64,000 nucleotides of DNA from an uncultured Bacteroidota bacterium (GTDB taxonomy: Bacteria; Bacteroidota; Bacteroidia; Chitinophagales; Chitinophagaceae). The notes below the pieces were generated by a model that saw nothing but the letters and a program-made list of their open reading frames with translations, made no database searches and was not told the DNA's origin. A program made the translations under genes and the position numbers. The first letter of the stretch is position 1; every line of letters starts with the position of its first letter. Location of the stretch: positions 1 through 64,000 of the forward strand of contig CAIVEW010000022.1 in NCBI GenBank assembly GCA_903905065.1. Direction: 5' to 3'. Shown here in pieces: positions 8,651 to 15,983 of the stretch.

Positions 8651-8720
8651 CCATTTGCTCCAGTGTGCTAACGGTCCGGTAGGACGGTAGCATACCTCCT
8701 TTCATAGGTTATCGTGGATC

Positions 8721-9380
8721 TCAGCGAACTGGCACAAGACCAGCCTTGATCGCATATATCGCCAACCCGGTCCGTGTTTTCAATGAAAGCTTGGCAAAAA
8801 GAGAATCCCTGTAGCCTTGCACTGTTCTGGTGCTCACGCCCATTTTGACTCCGATCTCTTTTAATGAAAGCTCTGTGCAGCAATAGGGAAGAAACAGCAT
8901 CTCCTTTTCGCTGATCTTCGTTGCCCCATGTGCGTTTCCCGGCTGTAGCAGCTGGAACAGTTTCTTGTTGGAGATCGCTTCAGGATGGTATATCTCTCCA
9001 TAGTACACAGACCATAGGGCATCCTTCAACTCCAAAGGATCGCTTTCTTTGAGGACGTAGCCCTTTGCTCCTTTGCTGAATACTTTTATAATGCTGTATT
9101 CGTTATCATACATGGTAAGGACGAGTGCCCTGACCGATGGGAATCGCTCTCTGAGGATGTCCAGCGTCTCGTAGCCATCCTGTTGCGGCATATTAATATC
9201 TACTACGCATAGGTCCGGCGGATTGTCCATCATTTTAATTTCTTTTAACAGCTGAGCTCCGTTCTCGACGGATGCTACGACGGCGAAATCCCCGAAGCTT
9301 TTAATTATCGACTCTATTCCTGTACGGACCATCGAATGGTCGTCTGCGAGGGCTACCGTTATCAATTTCTCGGTATTCAT
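8721..9380 (-). CDS. NarL/LuxR-type response regulator
   Basis: A two-domain cytoplasmic regulator of 219 residues. The receiver domain holds the acidic pair ADDH (12-14), the phospho-acceptor aspartate in CVVDINMPQQDG (D61), and the KGYVLKES lysine segment. The C-terminal LuxR-type helix-turn-helix reads LSLKEIGVKMGVSTRTVQGY. The frame is open to 9425, but the ATG at 9378-9380 (MNTEKLITVALADDH) starts just 7 bases after the kinase stop and is the natural start. It is the last gene of a four-gene operon and is the output of the kinase at 9388-10170. Confidence 0.92.
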   Translation of the reverse strand: MNTEKLITVALADDHSMVRTGIESIIKSFGDFAVVASVENGAQLLKEIKMMDNPPDLCVVDINMPQQDGYETLDILRERFPSVRALVLTMYDNEYSIIKVFSKGAKGYVLKESDPLELKDALWSVYYGEIYHPEAISNKKLFQLLQPGNAHGATKISEKEMLFLPYCCTELSLKEIGVKMGVSTRTVQGYRDSLFAKLSLKTRTGLAIYAIKAGLVPVR

Positions 9381-9387
9381 AGGCACA

Positions 9388-10170
9388 CTATTCAACAGGA
9401 ATAGTGAACACAAGTGTCGTGCCATCGCCCTTTCCGGATTTGATTTCCATGGAGCCTTTGAGTATCTCCAGCCTTGCTCTCAGGTTCGTGAATCCTACCC
9501 CCTCATTGTCAAGCAGTTCTGCGACATCCATGCCGATCCCGTTATCTGTAATAGCAAATATGATATGGTCTTCAGATACATCTATAGCCACTTCAATTGC
9601 AGTAGCCCGGGCGTGCCTGATGATATTATTGAGCGCTTCCTGGGTCATACGGGAGACCAGCAACTCCTGCTCCGCAGCCAAAGGGAGCTCCTCCTCATTG
9701 CATCTGAAGCGGCACTCCAGCATGGTCGTGGACCTGATGTATGCCAGTTCTTTCTTTATCATATTCACGAGACCCATCTTGCTTACTGCCTTACTGCTCA
9801 GTATGTGGCTGAGTTCCCGTAGCTGCGTAACCGCATATTTAAGCCTGTCACATGATTCTTCGATGATCATGTTTGCCGCCACCTTGCTTTCCTGCCGCAT
9901 GGCGTTGAGCAACTGCATCCTCACGATACCAAGCACCTGGTTTATGTTGTCGTGTATCTCGTAAGATATCAGGTTGACCGTCCTTTCTTCAACTTCCAGC
10001 CTGGTGCGCAGGACCTCATTTTGTTTCCGGTATTCGGCGGCTTCCAGCTCTGCTGCATACTTCTTTTGCCGCTGCCGGTGGACAACAATAAATAATGTGA
10101 TTACGGAGGTGAACATCAGCAGCAGGAGCGTGCCGAATATGACAACAGGCATGGCATGTGCATGGTTCAT
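9388..10170 (-). CDS. NarX-like sensor histidine kinase (HisKA_3)
   Basis: A 260-residue membrane-anchored kinase with one N-terminal helix (residues about 8-30), a short coiled linker, a HisKA_3 dimerisation domain with the phospho-accepting histidine in ISYEIHDNINQVLG (H73), and a HATPase domain with the N box QEALNNIIRHARA and the G1 box DNGIGMD. No separate sensor domain is visible, so signal input may come from the neighbouring seven-helix-like protein or lipoprotein. Its ATG overlaps the stop of the upstream gene by 4 bases (ATGA). Confidence 0.92.
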   Translation of the reverse strand: MNHAHAMPVVIFGTLLLLMFTSVITLFIVVHRQRQKKYAAELEAAEYRKQNEVLRTRLEVEERTVNLISYEIHDNINQVLGIVRMQLLNAMRQESKVAANMIIEESCDRLKYAVTQLRELSHILSSKAVSKMGLVNMIKKELAYIRSTTMLECRFRCNEEELPLAAEQELLVSRMTQEALNNIIRHARATAIEVAIDVSEDHIIFAITDNGIGMDVAELLDNEGVGFTNLRARLEILKGSMEIKSGKGDGTTLVFTIPVE

Positions 10171-10808
10171 TTACTGCGCTTTTTTGATTGCATCAAGAAA
10201 ATTGTGCCCATACCGGAGTAAGTAAATATGTTGACCAGCCATACCACCAGGAACACCCAAGGGACATTCTCCTCTTCAATATCAGAAAGAACAAACCAAG
10301 TCGCCATAGTGCCGCTCCAATAAAAAAGCAAGACGAGGGAGACGAGGAAATGAACATTCCTCCATAGCGCAAGTCCCAGGTTCCCAGCGAGGAATATTTT
10401 ACAGAAAGTAAATAATGCCATGCCAACCGTATTGCAACCGATAAGCAGCATGGCATTATTGTTAAACGTGTCCAGCGGCTGCAGTAGTGCTGTGTTGAGC
10501 ACAGAGGCCACTATGCTAATTGCGGCTACGACCCACCCGATATGGTATCGCCGGAAAGCCGGGACGGAATAGTTATAATACAAAGATGTAAAAAGCGCTG
10601 TAACCGGCACGCTTATATGGTATATGGGCATGTTATTGTGATAACGGACCGCAGCAAGGTGTGCCACCATTTCGCTTAACACGTCGTACCCAAGCAACAA
10701 GGAAATAAACTTCAAAGGCAGTCCCAGTCTCCTGAAGGAAGCGATGCTTATTAAGAAAGCAATTAGTAGAACTGTCCAGTAGGTATAAAATTCTGTGTTT
10801 ACATCCAT
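10167..10808 (-). CDS. Multi-helix membrane protein in the two-component operon
   Basis: About seven predicted membrane helices in 213 residues, for example TYWTVLLIAFLISIASF near the start and WVFLVVWLVNIFTYSGMGTI near the end. No named family is recognised; proteins of this type are often found next to NarX-like kinases in Bacteroidota, so it may be the sensory partner of the kinase. The ATG at 10806-10808 is used rather than the TTG two codons earlier. It overlaps the kinase gene by 4 bases and follows the lipoprotein gene by 8 bases. Confidence 0.75.
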   Translation of the reverse strand: MDVNTEFYTYWTVLLIAFLISIASFRRLGLPLKFISLLLGYDVLSEMVAHLAAVRYHNNMPIYHISVPVTALFTSLYYNYSVPAFRRYHIGWVVAAISIVASVLNTALLQPLDTFNNNAMLLIGCNTVGMALFTFCKIFLAGNLGLALWRNVHFLVSLVLLFYWSGTMATWFVLSDIEEENVPWVFLVVWLVNIFTYSGMGTIFLMQSKKRSK

Positions 10809-10816
10809 ATCCAATC

Positions 10817-11332
10817 TTATCGGTGAACAAGCGTATCACTGCCGGAAGTACCCTGTGCCGGGCACCTTGGCGGGCAAGGCTGCCCAAAATCCAGTGCTTC
10901 ACCATTCGGTGTGTACACGTAGTCGCCGTCCTTATCCACCCCAACTATCACCAGCGTTAAAGCGTGGCTATTGGTATCCGGACGCTTGCCTGCGTTACCG
11001 GAATTTACATAGTCCAGGCTATGTGCAAAGATAAATTTTATTTTTTCAATCCGTTTCATGTCGGTGCCAACGTGCTGGTCGAGATATGTGCGCAATACGT
11101 CTGCGTCATAAATGACAGACTTTATTTCCTGTGTGTTGACCGTACTGTTGATCGCAGTAAGATAGCTCTGTATCATCCTGTTCGCCGTGTCAATATTGAT
11201 GGGGCGGGAAAACTCCGTGTCTATTCGGGGTGTCGTAGCATCGCCCGCGCCCGGTAAACCTGTCCTTGCCGTTTGGTGTCCGCATGAACACAATAACACT
11301 ACTGCAGCTGAGAAAATTGTTGTCCGTACCAT
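10817..11332 (-). CDS. Hypothetical lipoprotein, first gene of the two-component operon
   Basis: A 171-residue exported lipoprotein. The N-terminus MVRTTIFSAAVVLLCSCGHQ is a lipoprotein signal with cleavage before the second cysteine. The mature part is soluble, with no recognised domain; a helical segment around DTANRMIQSYLTAINS and a beta-rich segment LTLVIVGVDKDGDYVYTPNG are visible. Being first in an operon with a membrane protein, a kinase and a regulator, it may be a periplasmic or surface partner of the sensor. A -7 element lies at 11355-11362. Confidence 0.72.
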   Translation of the reverse strand: MVRTTIFSAAVVLLCSCGHQTARTGLPGAGDATTPRIDTEFSRPINIDTANRMIQSYLTAINSTVNTQEIKSVIYDADVLRTYLDQHVGTDMKRIEKIKFIFAHSLDYVNSGNAGKRPDTNSHALTLVIVGVDKDGDYVYTPNGEALDFGQPCPPRCPAQGTSGSDTLVHR

Positions 11333-11354
11333 GATCTATAAGTTTGGTGAGCGA

Positions 11355-11362
11355 CAAAGCTA
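11355..11362 (-). promoter_or_regulatory. -7 promoter element of the lipoprotein/two-component operon
   Basis: TAGCTTTG on the minus strand matches TAnnTTTG, 22 bases before the ATG at 11332. Confidence 0.5.
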
Positions 11363-11564
11363 AACACACAAAAAAAGCTGTAGTACGTTCAAAAGACGGT
11401 AATAGGATAATACCCTCAGTAGAGCATGGGCTCGCATAGGGCAGATGCAATCATTGCCGCACATAGATATGATATTCAAGGCATAGCGTAAGCAGTTAAT
11501 CATTACTATCGTGATCTTATTAACCGGAGATCCCTCTAAAAAAGAATGTCACCCCAAAGGAGAT

Positions 11565-12827
11565 TTAAAATGTCATAAAATCTTTCCGGATGCTTGCAAT
11601 GATTTTATCGGGGATTGCTAGTTCCGCTGCTTTTTCATTCCATAGCGGAATGACATCCTGAACCTCTTTAATAATGCCTTTGGCGTTCTTTATGGTGTAT
11701 TTGTCAGCTATTGTAAGAATGTCTTGCAGGGCAATCCCAACACGTTTTCCGTTAAGTGATAATGCTCTTGAAGTCTTACTGAAATTTATTTCCGGGTTCA
11801 GGGAGAAAGTCACGTCATAGGCTGGTGACAAGCCCCAGCCGTCATGCTCCTTATCATACACAAAGGAGTGGTTTTTCAGATGATCATCGTGGTTAGCAAA
11901 GACAAGATTAAACACCATACGCCGGAACAACTGCTCGGTGTCCTTGTGTGGAAGCTTCAGGTATATTGAAAGGTCGAAAAGGTTTTCATAGCTTGATGCT
12001 GCCGGGTCTTTAAAGTCAAGCCCGCTCATGCCGCTGGCCGTAAGGGTATGTATCTTTTCGCCATTTTGCCGGTCAAATCTCAGCGTGGCAAAATGTTTAT
12101 TATCGATCATTTTGGTGGGCATCATATTGATGCCTGCGGCGCTTGCCATAAGGTAGTAAGCATATTCGACCGCTTCCTTGCTGTAGGATAAGCCTTCTGT
12201 GATACCCAGCTTTATTATGTAATGATCATACTCACCGGCGTATACCAGATCACCTGGGATGATCTGTCCTGTCAGCTTATTTTCCGAGATAAGTATCTTG
12301 GGTCGGACGCCACCCGCTGAAGTGCCTATCTTGAATATATTCAGCAACGCGGCATGGTTTAATTGAGCTTCTTTTGCCTCGCCTTTAGTCCTGAGGACCT
12401 CTTCAACGATGGCGGTTATTTCATCAATATTTATGGTAGCGTCGCCTGTTACTTCTTTGCTGGGAAGATATTCCAGCGCTCCCATGCCTCTCTTGCCTAC
12501 ATATGCTAACTGTTCCAGGGCCGTTATTTTTTTCAGTCCCTTGTGCGTACTTTCCAGCCAGGCCTTAAAAACTATGTTACCGAATACATCCGGCAGTGAG
12601 TCCGCGATCATCGGTGGGAGGCCTTTGAATGTTTCGTTATTGTATTTATCGAACACCTGGGTTTGTGTCATCCGGCGAATGATCAGGGGGAACATATTCG
12701 CGTAAAGGCCCGAAGACAAGAAAGACGGGTTGTACTGAAAAAAAGATACGTTGCGATCCTCATCAAATCCCAGCTTCCCAATTTCGGTATTGAAGCAGTG
12801 GAGGTTGATCAAATTATTTTTAGCCAT
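11565..12827 (-). CDS. hipA: HipA-family serine/threonine kinase toxin
   Basis: A 420-residue HipA-type kinase. In known systems HipA phosphorylates a tRNA synthetase (GltX in E. coli) and causes growth arrest. Visible motifs are the glycine-rich loop GTSAGGVRPKILIS, the catalytic loop NHDDHLKNHSF and the metal-binding LSPAYDVTFS. Unlike systems with HipS, the N-terminal subdomain is present in the same chain (residues 1-110). The gene starts 3 bases after hipB. No lesion is visible, so the toxin looks intact. Confidence 0.92.
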   Translation of the reverse strand: MAKNNLINLHCFNTEIGKLGFDEDRNVSFFQYNPSFLSSGLYANMFPLIIRRMTQTQVFDKYNNETFKGLPPMIADSLPDVFGNIVFKAWLESTHKGLKKITALEQLAYVGKRGMGALEYLPSKEVTGDATINIDEITAIVEEVLRTKGEAKEAQLNHAALLNIFKIGTSAGGVRPKILISENKLTGQIIPGDLVYAGEYDHYIIKLGITEGLSYSKEAVEYAYYLMASAAGINMMPTKMIDNKHFATLRFDRQNGEKIHTLTASGMSGLDFKDPAASSYENLFDLSIYLKLPHKDTEQLFRRMVFNLVFANHDDHLKNHSFVYDKEHDGWGLSPAYDVTFSLNPEINFSKTSRALSLNGKRVGIALQDILTIADKYTIKNAKGIIKEVQDVIPLWNEKAAELAIPDKIIASIRKDFMTF

Positions 12828-12830
12828 AGG

Positions 12831-13094
12831 TTAGTATAATGAGCCATAACTACTGTTAGTAATCTCCGTTTCTATCTGGCCGTAGAAAGAGTTTAGTATC
12901 TCGAAGTATTGCATGACGATAAACATAGTGTCCATTGTCGCATTTTTCCCAGATTCCAGATTCTGGATGGTGATCCTCGACAAGTTCAATTTGTTGCCCA
13001 GCTCTTCCTGGGTCAGGTTTTGTTTTTTTCTCAGTAATTTTACTAAGGAACCAAATTTGAGCTTTACATCCTTAATAGTGACATTCGGAAACAT
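12831..13094 (-). CDS. hipB: HipB-like XRE antitoxin
   Basis: An 87-residue helix-turn-helix repressor and antitoxin. The Cro/C1 fold is clear in LLRKKQNLTQEELGNKLNLS followed by RITIQNLESGKNATMDTM. It is expected to bind HipA and its own promoter. The frame is open to a TTG at 13115, but that TTG lies inside the -7 promoter element; the ATG at 13092-13094 (MFPNVTIKD) is therefore a better start. Upstream it has two copies of a 12-bp direct repeat. Confidence 0.9.
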   Translation of the reverse strand: MFPNVTIKDVKLKFGSLVKLLRKKQNLTQEELGNKLNLSRITIQNLESGKNATMDTMFIVMQYFEILNSFYGQIETEITNSSYGSLY

Positions 13095-13102
13095 TTTGCC
13101 TA

Positions 13103-13154
13103 TTATTTTATGCAAAAGTAGTAATAAAAATTAAAATGCTTGTTATTTTATGCA
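13103..13154 (-). promoter_or_regulatory. hipBA promoter with two 12-bp direct repeats
   Basis: On the minus strand a -7 element TACTTTTG lies at 13113-13120. TGCATAAAATAA occurs at 13103-13114 (just after the -7) and again at 13143-13154 (near -33), exactly 40 bases apart. This placement fits an operator pair for autoregulation by HipB. That HipB binds it is inference. Confidence 0.5.
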
Positions 13155-13208
13155 TTTTATGGGATCAGGATGAGGTTGAAAGTTGGGATCAAGTGGAAAA
13201 TATAACAG

Positions 13209-13241
13209 GAAAGCCACCAACATTTGATGTCAGCGGCTTTC
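13209..13241 (-). terminator. Probable terminator after the SnoaL-like gene
   Basis: Arms GAAAGCC (13209-13215) and GGCTTTC (13235-13241), with an inner ACAT/ATGT pair. On the minus strand a T-rich stretch follows at a short distance. It lies between the SnoaL gene end and the hipBA promoter. Confidence 0.45.
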
Positions 13242-13297
13242 TTATTACACGTCCAATAGCAGGCGGTACTTTTATTCGGGGAGATCAGTAATTTTTG

Positions 13298-13726
13298 TCA
13301 CGGCTTTTTATTTAATGATCTGGAATTTACCTCCTGCATGTTTATTATACTCCAATGTTCCATGAATTGTCCATTTTTAAAAGTTATAATGTCAATAAGA
13401 GGTATAGCAACCTTTTCATTACTGGGCTCAATGCCCATAAAATTGGCAATATGGTTGCCATAAATGGTTTTGCGGGTAACCACTTTATCGTCTTCAGCAA
13501 TCTGGTCGAATGTCTCAACTGTAACCTCTTTAAATGCCTGATGAAATACATCAACCACGAAATTAATTATTCCCTGCGGTCCCTGGACAGCGCCTTGCGG
13601 CAAATTATGGTCAATAAAATCCGTGTGAATAATTTCATGTATTGCATCAACACTACCTTTTTCAAGTACTTCTTTGTTATAGCGAAGTACTACTTCCTTG
13701 TTTAGCTTCTGTTGTTCTGTTATCAT
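13298..13726 (-). CDS. SnoaL-like polyketide cyclase/ester cyclase family protein
   Basis: A 142-residue cone-shaped barrel protein of the SnoaL-like NTF2 superfamily. The pattern is NKEVVLRYNKEVLEKGSVDA, IIHTDFIDHNLPQGAVQGPQ and ITFKNGQFMEHWSIIN, which matches family members annotated as ester cyclases. The substrate is unknown; relatives act on small cyclic compounds or have no known activity. It has its own -7 element and lies between hipBA and an AraC gene on the same strand, which may regulate it. Confidence 0.82.
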   Translation of the reverse strand: MITEQQKLNKEVVLRYNKEVLEKGSVDAIHEIIHTDFIDHNLPQGAVQGPQGIINFVVDVFHQAFKEVTVETFDQIAEDDKVVTRKTIYGNHIANFMGIEPSNEKVAIPLIDIITFKNGQFMEHWSIINMQEVNSRSLNKKP

Positions 13727-13751
13727 GTTTTTTTGGATTTTGAATACATGA

Positions 13752-13759
13752 CAAAATTA
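13752..13759 (-). promoter_or_regulatory. -7 promoter element of the SnoaL-like gene
   Basis: TAATTTTG on the minus strand, 25 bases before the ATG at 13726; matches TAnnTTTG. Confidence 0.45.
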
Positions 13760-13794
13760 GCCGGATGACTAAACAGAAAATTGCACTTAAGCAG

Positions 13795-14655
13795 TTATCC
13801 ATGGTACATTTCCCGCGTCATTTTCCGGTATGCTGCGGGCGGTTGCCCGGCCAATTTCTTAAAAAAGCGGTTAAAGTAGGGGGCATCCTCGAATCCTAAC
13901 TCGTAGGCAATCTCTTTTATAGATTTTTCTGTATGCAACAGAAGGCGTTTAGCTTCCAGCGTCAATCTTTCATGGATATGCTTTATACCTGTCTTGCCGC
14001 TTTGGTGTTTAACGATTTTACTCAAGTGCCCGGCAGAAATACAAAGCAAATCAGCATACGCAGCCACATCGTGAAGCTGGCTGTATTTTTCGTTAATTAA
14101 ATTGAGGAAGTTTTTTAAAAGCAGACGATCACTATTTGGTATATCATTAACAAGTTGCGTGGTATAGAGCCGGCTTACATAGATGAGTAAAACACGTAGG
14201 TAAGCCAAAAGCATCTCGTTTCGGGAGTCATGCCGCTGATTATATTCCTCGAGCATTTTGGCGAATATATCTTCAATAAAACTTACATTTTCAGCAGATA
14301 ATGTAAGCTCGTGTCCGTTGTTTGGGTTTTGGATTACCAGCAAATTTTTCAACAGGTTACCCTCTTCAAAAGCAAGAAACTCATCCGTAAACCGAAGTAA
14401 AGTACCAATCAGGGGCAGTGTTTCTTCCTTGATGAGTACCTGCTGGGGTACTGAGAAATAGAACGTATCCGGCTTCAATGAATACTGCATCGTATCTACC
14501 CAATGCTTTCCACCGCCTTCTTTAACTAAAAGGAGTATATAGAAATCGTTACGGTGTGGCGTAAAGGCAAAGGTTATATCCTGGTCATGAAATCTGTCCA
14601 ATTCCAGGATAGTGAAGGCGGTCCTAAAGCGTCGAATAAGAGAAACAAGAAGCAA
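13795..14655 (-). CDS. AraC-family transcriptional regulator, 5' end uncertain
   Basis: A full-size AraC regulator (about 286 aa) with an N-terminal cupin-like ligand domain (FAFTPHRNDFYILLLVKEGG) and a C-terminal double helix-turn-helix (LHDVAAYADLLCISAGHLSK, then IKEIAYELGFEDAPYFNRFF). No ATG exists in the first 55 codons; the only near-start codon is TTG at 14653-14655. The frame remains open for a few codons further upstream into the spacer before the excisionase region. The original 5' end may have been lost when that module was inserted. It lies upstream of the SnoaL gene and could control it. Confidence 0.8.
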   Translation of the reverse strand: MLLVSLIRRFRTAFTILELDRFHDQDITFAFTPHRNDFYILLLVKEGGGKHWVDTMQYSLKPDTFYFSVPQQVLIKEETLPLIGTLLRFTDEFLAFEEGNLLKNLLVIQNPNNGHELTLSAENVSFIEDIFAKMLEEYNQRHDSRNEMLLAYLRVLLIYVSRLYTTQLVNDIPNSDRLLLKNFLNLINEKYSQLHDVAAYADLLCISAGHLSKIVKHQSGKTGIKHIHERLTLEAKRLLLHTEKSIKEIAYELGFEDAPYFNRFFKKLAGQPPAAYRKMTREMYHG

Positions 14656-14690
14656 GGCAACTCCATCAACTGAGTATAAAACAAACTGAA

Positions 14691-15005
14691 ATGGAACAGG
14701 TGAATTTTCTGTCGGCTTTCTTTAATGCTATTGCGGGTGACCCCCGCATTAGCATTACCCATATCGGCATCTATGCTGCCCTGCTGAAACATTGGGGCGA
14801 AAAGCATTTTGAAAACCCTGTCCAGGCATTCAGCCACGAGGTCATGAAGACGGCTAAAATATCGGCCAGTACAACTTACCACAGGACAATCCGTGACCTG
14901 CACCATTATGGGTATATCAGGTACGAGCCATCCTTCAAGCGCAACCGGGCCAGCAGGGTGTACATCGTTATAAATGCTGATATACCCGAATCCATTACCA
15001 ATTAA
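14691..15005 (+). CDS. Winged-helix-like protein A, flanking the excisionase-like gene
   Basis: A 104-residue basic protein of a type seen in Bacteroidota mobile elements, without a named function. The segment SASTTYHRTIRDLHHYGYIR followed by basic residues KRNRAS and a beta strand RVYIVI has the look of a replication/transcription winged helix. It is a paralogue of the third gene in this cluster (15266-15619): both share DPRI followed by HIGIY or HLSIY, a TTYHxxIR helix and GYIxYxPS. It lies 10 bases upstream of the excisionase-like gene. Confidence 0.65.
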   Translation: MEQVNFLSAFFNAIAGDPRISITHIGIYAALLKHWGEKHFENPVQAFSHEVMKTAKISASTTYHRTIRDLHHYGYIRYEPSFKRNRASRVYIVINADIPESITN

Positions 15006-15015
15006 ACTGTGAAGC

Positions 15016-15279
15016 ATGGAAATCCAAGTCGTAACAAAGGAAGATCTGCAGGCATTCCGCAGGCAATTGCTCAATGATATTAAAGCATTGCTGCTCTTCA
15101 AGCCCAACACAAAGAAGGACTGGCTCAGGAGCAGTGAAGTGCGCAGCCTGCTGAAGATATCAGCAGGCACACTGCAAAACCTGCGCATCAACGGCACACT
15201 GAAGCCGGCCAAGATCGGTGGGATATTGTTCTACCGGAATTCGGATATTGAAAAATTGCTGGAGGATGGAGAAGGATAA
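15016..15279 (+). CDS. Excisionase-like MerR-type helix-turn-helix protein
   Basis: An 87-residue DNA-binding protein with an N-terminal helical arm and a helix_turn_helix_17-type domain: DWLRSSEVRSLLKISAGTLQ, then LRINGTLKPAKIGGILFYRN. Such proteins act as recombination directionality factors or activators in Bacteroidetes conjugative and mobilizable elements. No partner integrase is in the window. It is flanked by two paralogous genes and its 3' end overlaps the next gene by 14 bases, pointing to one transcript. Confidence 0.8.
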   Translation: MEIQVVTKEDLQAFRRQLLNDIKALLLFKPNTKKDWLRSSEVRSLLKISAGTLQNLRINGTLKPAKIGGILFYRNSDIEKLLEDGEG

Positions 15280-15619
15280 TAGAGTGGCTGTATCAGATAG
15301 CGGCATTTTTGATGATTATAAACGTCTTGTTGATGATCCCCGGATCAACGTCTGGCACCTCAGCATATACGTGTCTTTATGTTACCTGTCATATAATAGC
15401 AAGGGTAGTCGAATTATTACCTCAACGCGTAAAGAGATCATGCAACTGTCTCATGTCAGTAGCTTTACCACTTATCATAAGTGCATCCGGCAACTTGTTG
15501 CATTTGGATATATCGGGTACACACCATCTTATAACTACTATAGGAAAACAGCTTTTCTTTTGCACGCAGGCAGCTGCCGAACAGGTGGTGCGGGCGTTAA
15601 TTTTCCAACAATAGACTAA
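15266..15619 (+). CDS. Winged-helix-like protein B, paralogue of protein A
   Basis: A 117-residue protein. The ATG at 15266-15268 (MEKDNRVAVSD) overlaps the end of the excisionase-like gene; an upstream ATG at 15218 would read through that gene and is less likely. It shares DPRINVWHLSIY, FTTYHKCIRQLVAFGYIGYT and following basic residues with protein A at 14691. Compared with A it has a longer central part. The C-terminal tail after residue 100 (GGAGVNFPTID) seems unrelated. Function unknown; a DNA-binding role beside the excisionase-like protein is inferred. Confidence 0.6.
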   Translation: MEKDNRVAVSDSGIFDDYKRLVDDPRINVWHLSIYVSLCYLSYNSKGSRIITSTRKEIMQLSHVSSFTTYHKCIRQLVAFGYIGYTPSYNYYRKTAFLLHAGSCRTGGAGVNFPTID

Positions 15620-15718
15620 GGATTTTCCAGAATAGTGGAGGTCGCCTGATTTTAGAATTATTTCAAGGGTTATCCTCTGCTCGCTGGAGTGGAGTGATTT
15701 TCTTATTATTGCACACTG

Positions 15719-15958
15719 ATGGATAACGTTTTTAATTTGTCATTTTCCCATGATGGAAAGCAATACGACCTTGAAGCTGTGTTTCAAAGGGTAGGCTATA
15801 TTCATCAATTTCACATTCAGTTGGATGGGCAGACGCTTATAGTTGAATTCGATGAAGAGCGTAATTACAGGGTCATCGGGAATAATACAACGGTAATCAA
15901 TGACTCCGGCCAAGGCTTATTGAAAGCATTGGTTGAAAAAGTATCATCCTTACATTAG
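15719..15958 (+). CDS. Small hypothetical protein
   Basis: A 79-residue soluble protein rich in beta strands (FNLSFSHDGKQYDLEAVFQR, FHIQLDGQTLIVEFDEERN). No family is recognised. It is convergent with the AbiEii toxin gene, whose stop lies 26 bases away. Coding character is supported by codon pattern and ATG start only. Confidence 0.55.
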   Translation: MDNVFNLSFSHDGKQYDLEAVFQRVGYIHQFHIQLDGQTLIVEFDEERNYRVIGNNTTVINDSGQGLLKALVEKVSSLH

Positions 15959-15983
15959 AAAGTGATCACTTTATTTCATGCAG

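Noticed and set aside
14574-15212. Minus-strand frame of 212 codons
   Set aside because: It runs opposite the two mobile-element genes and overlaps the AraC gene in another frame; the product is not like any protein family.
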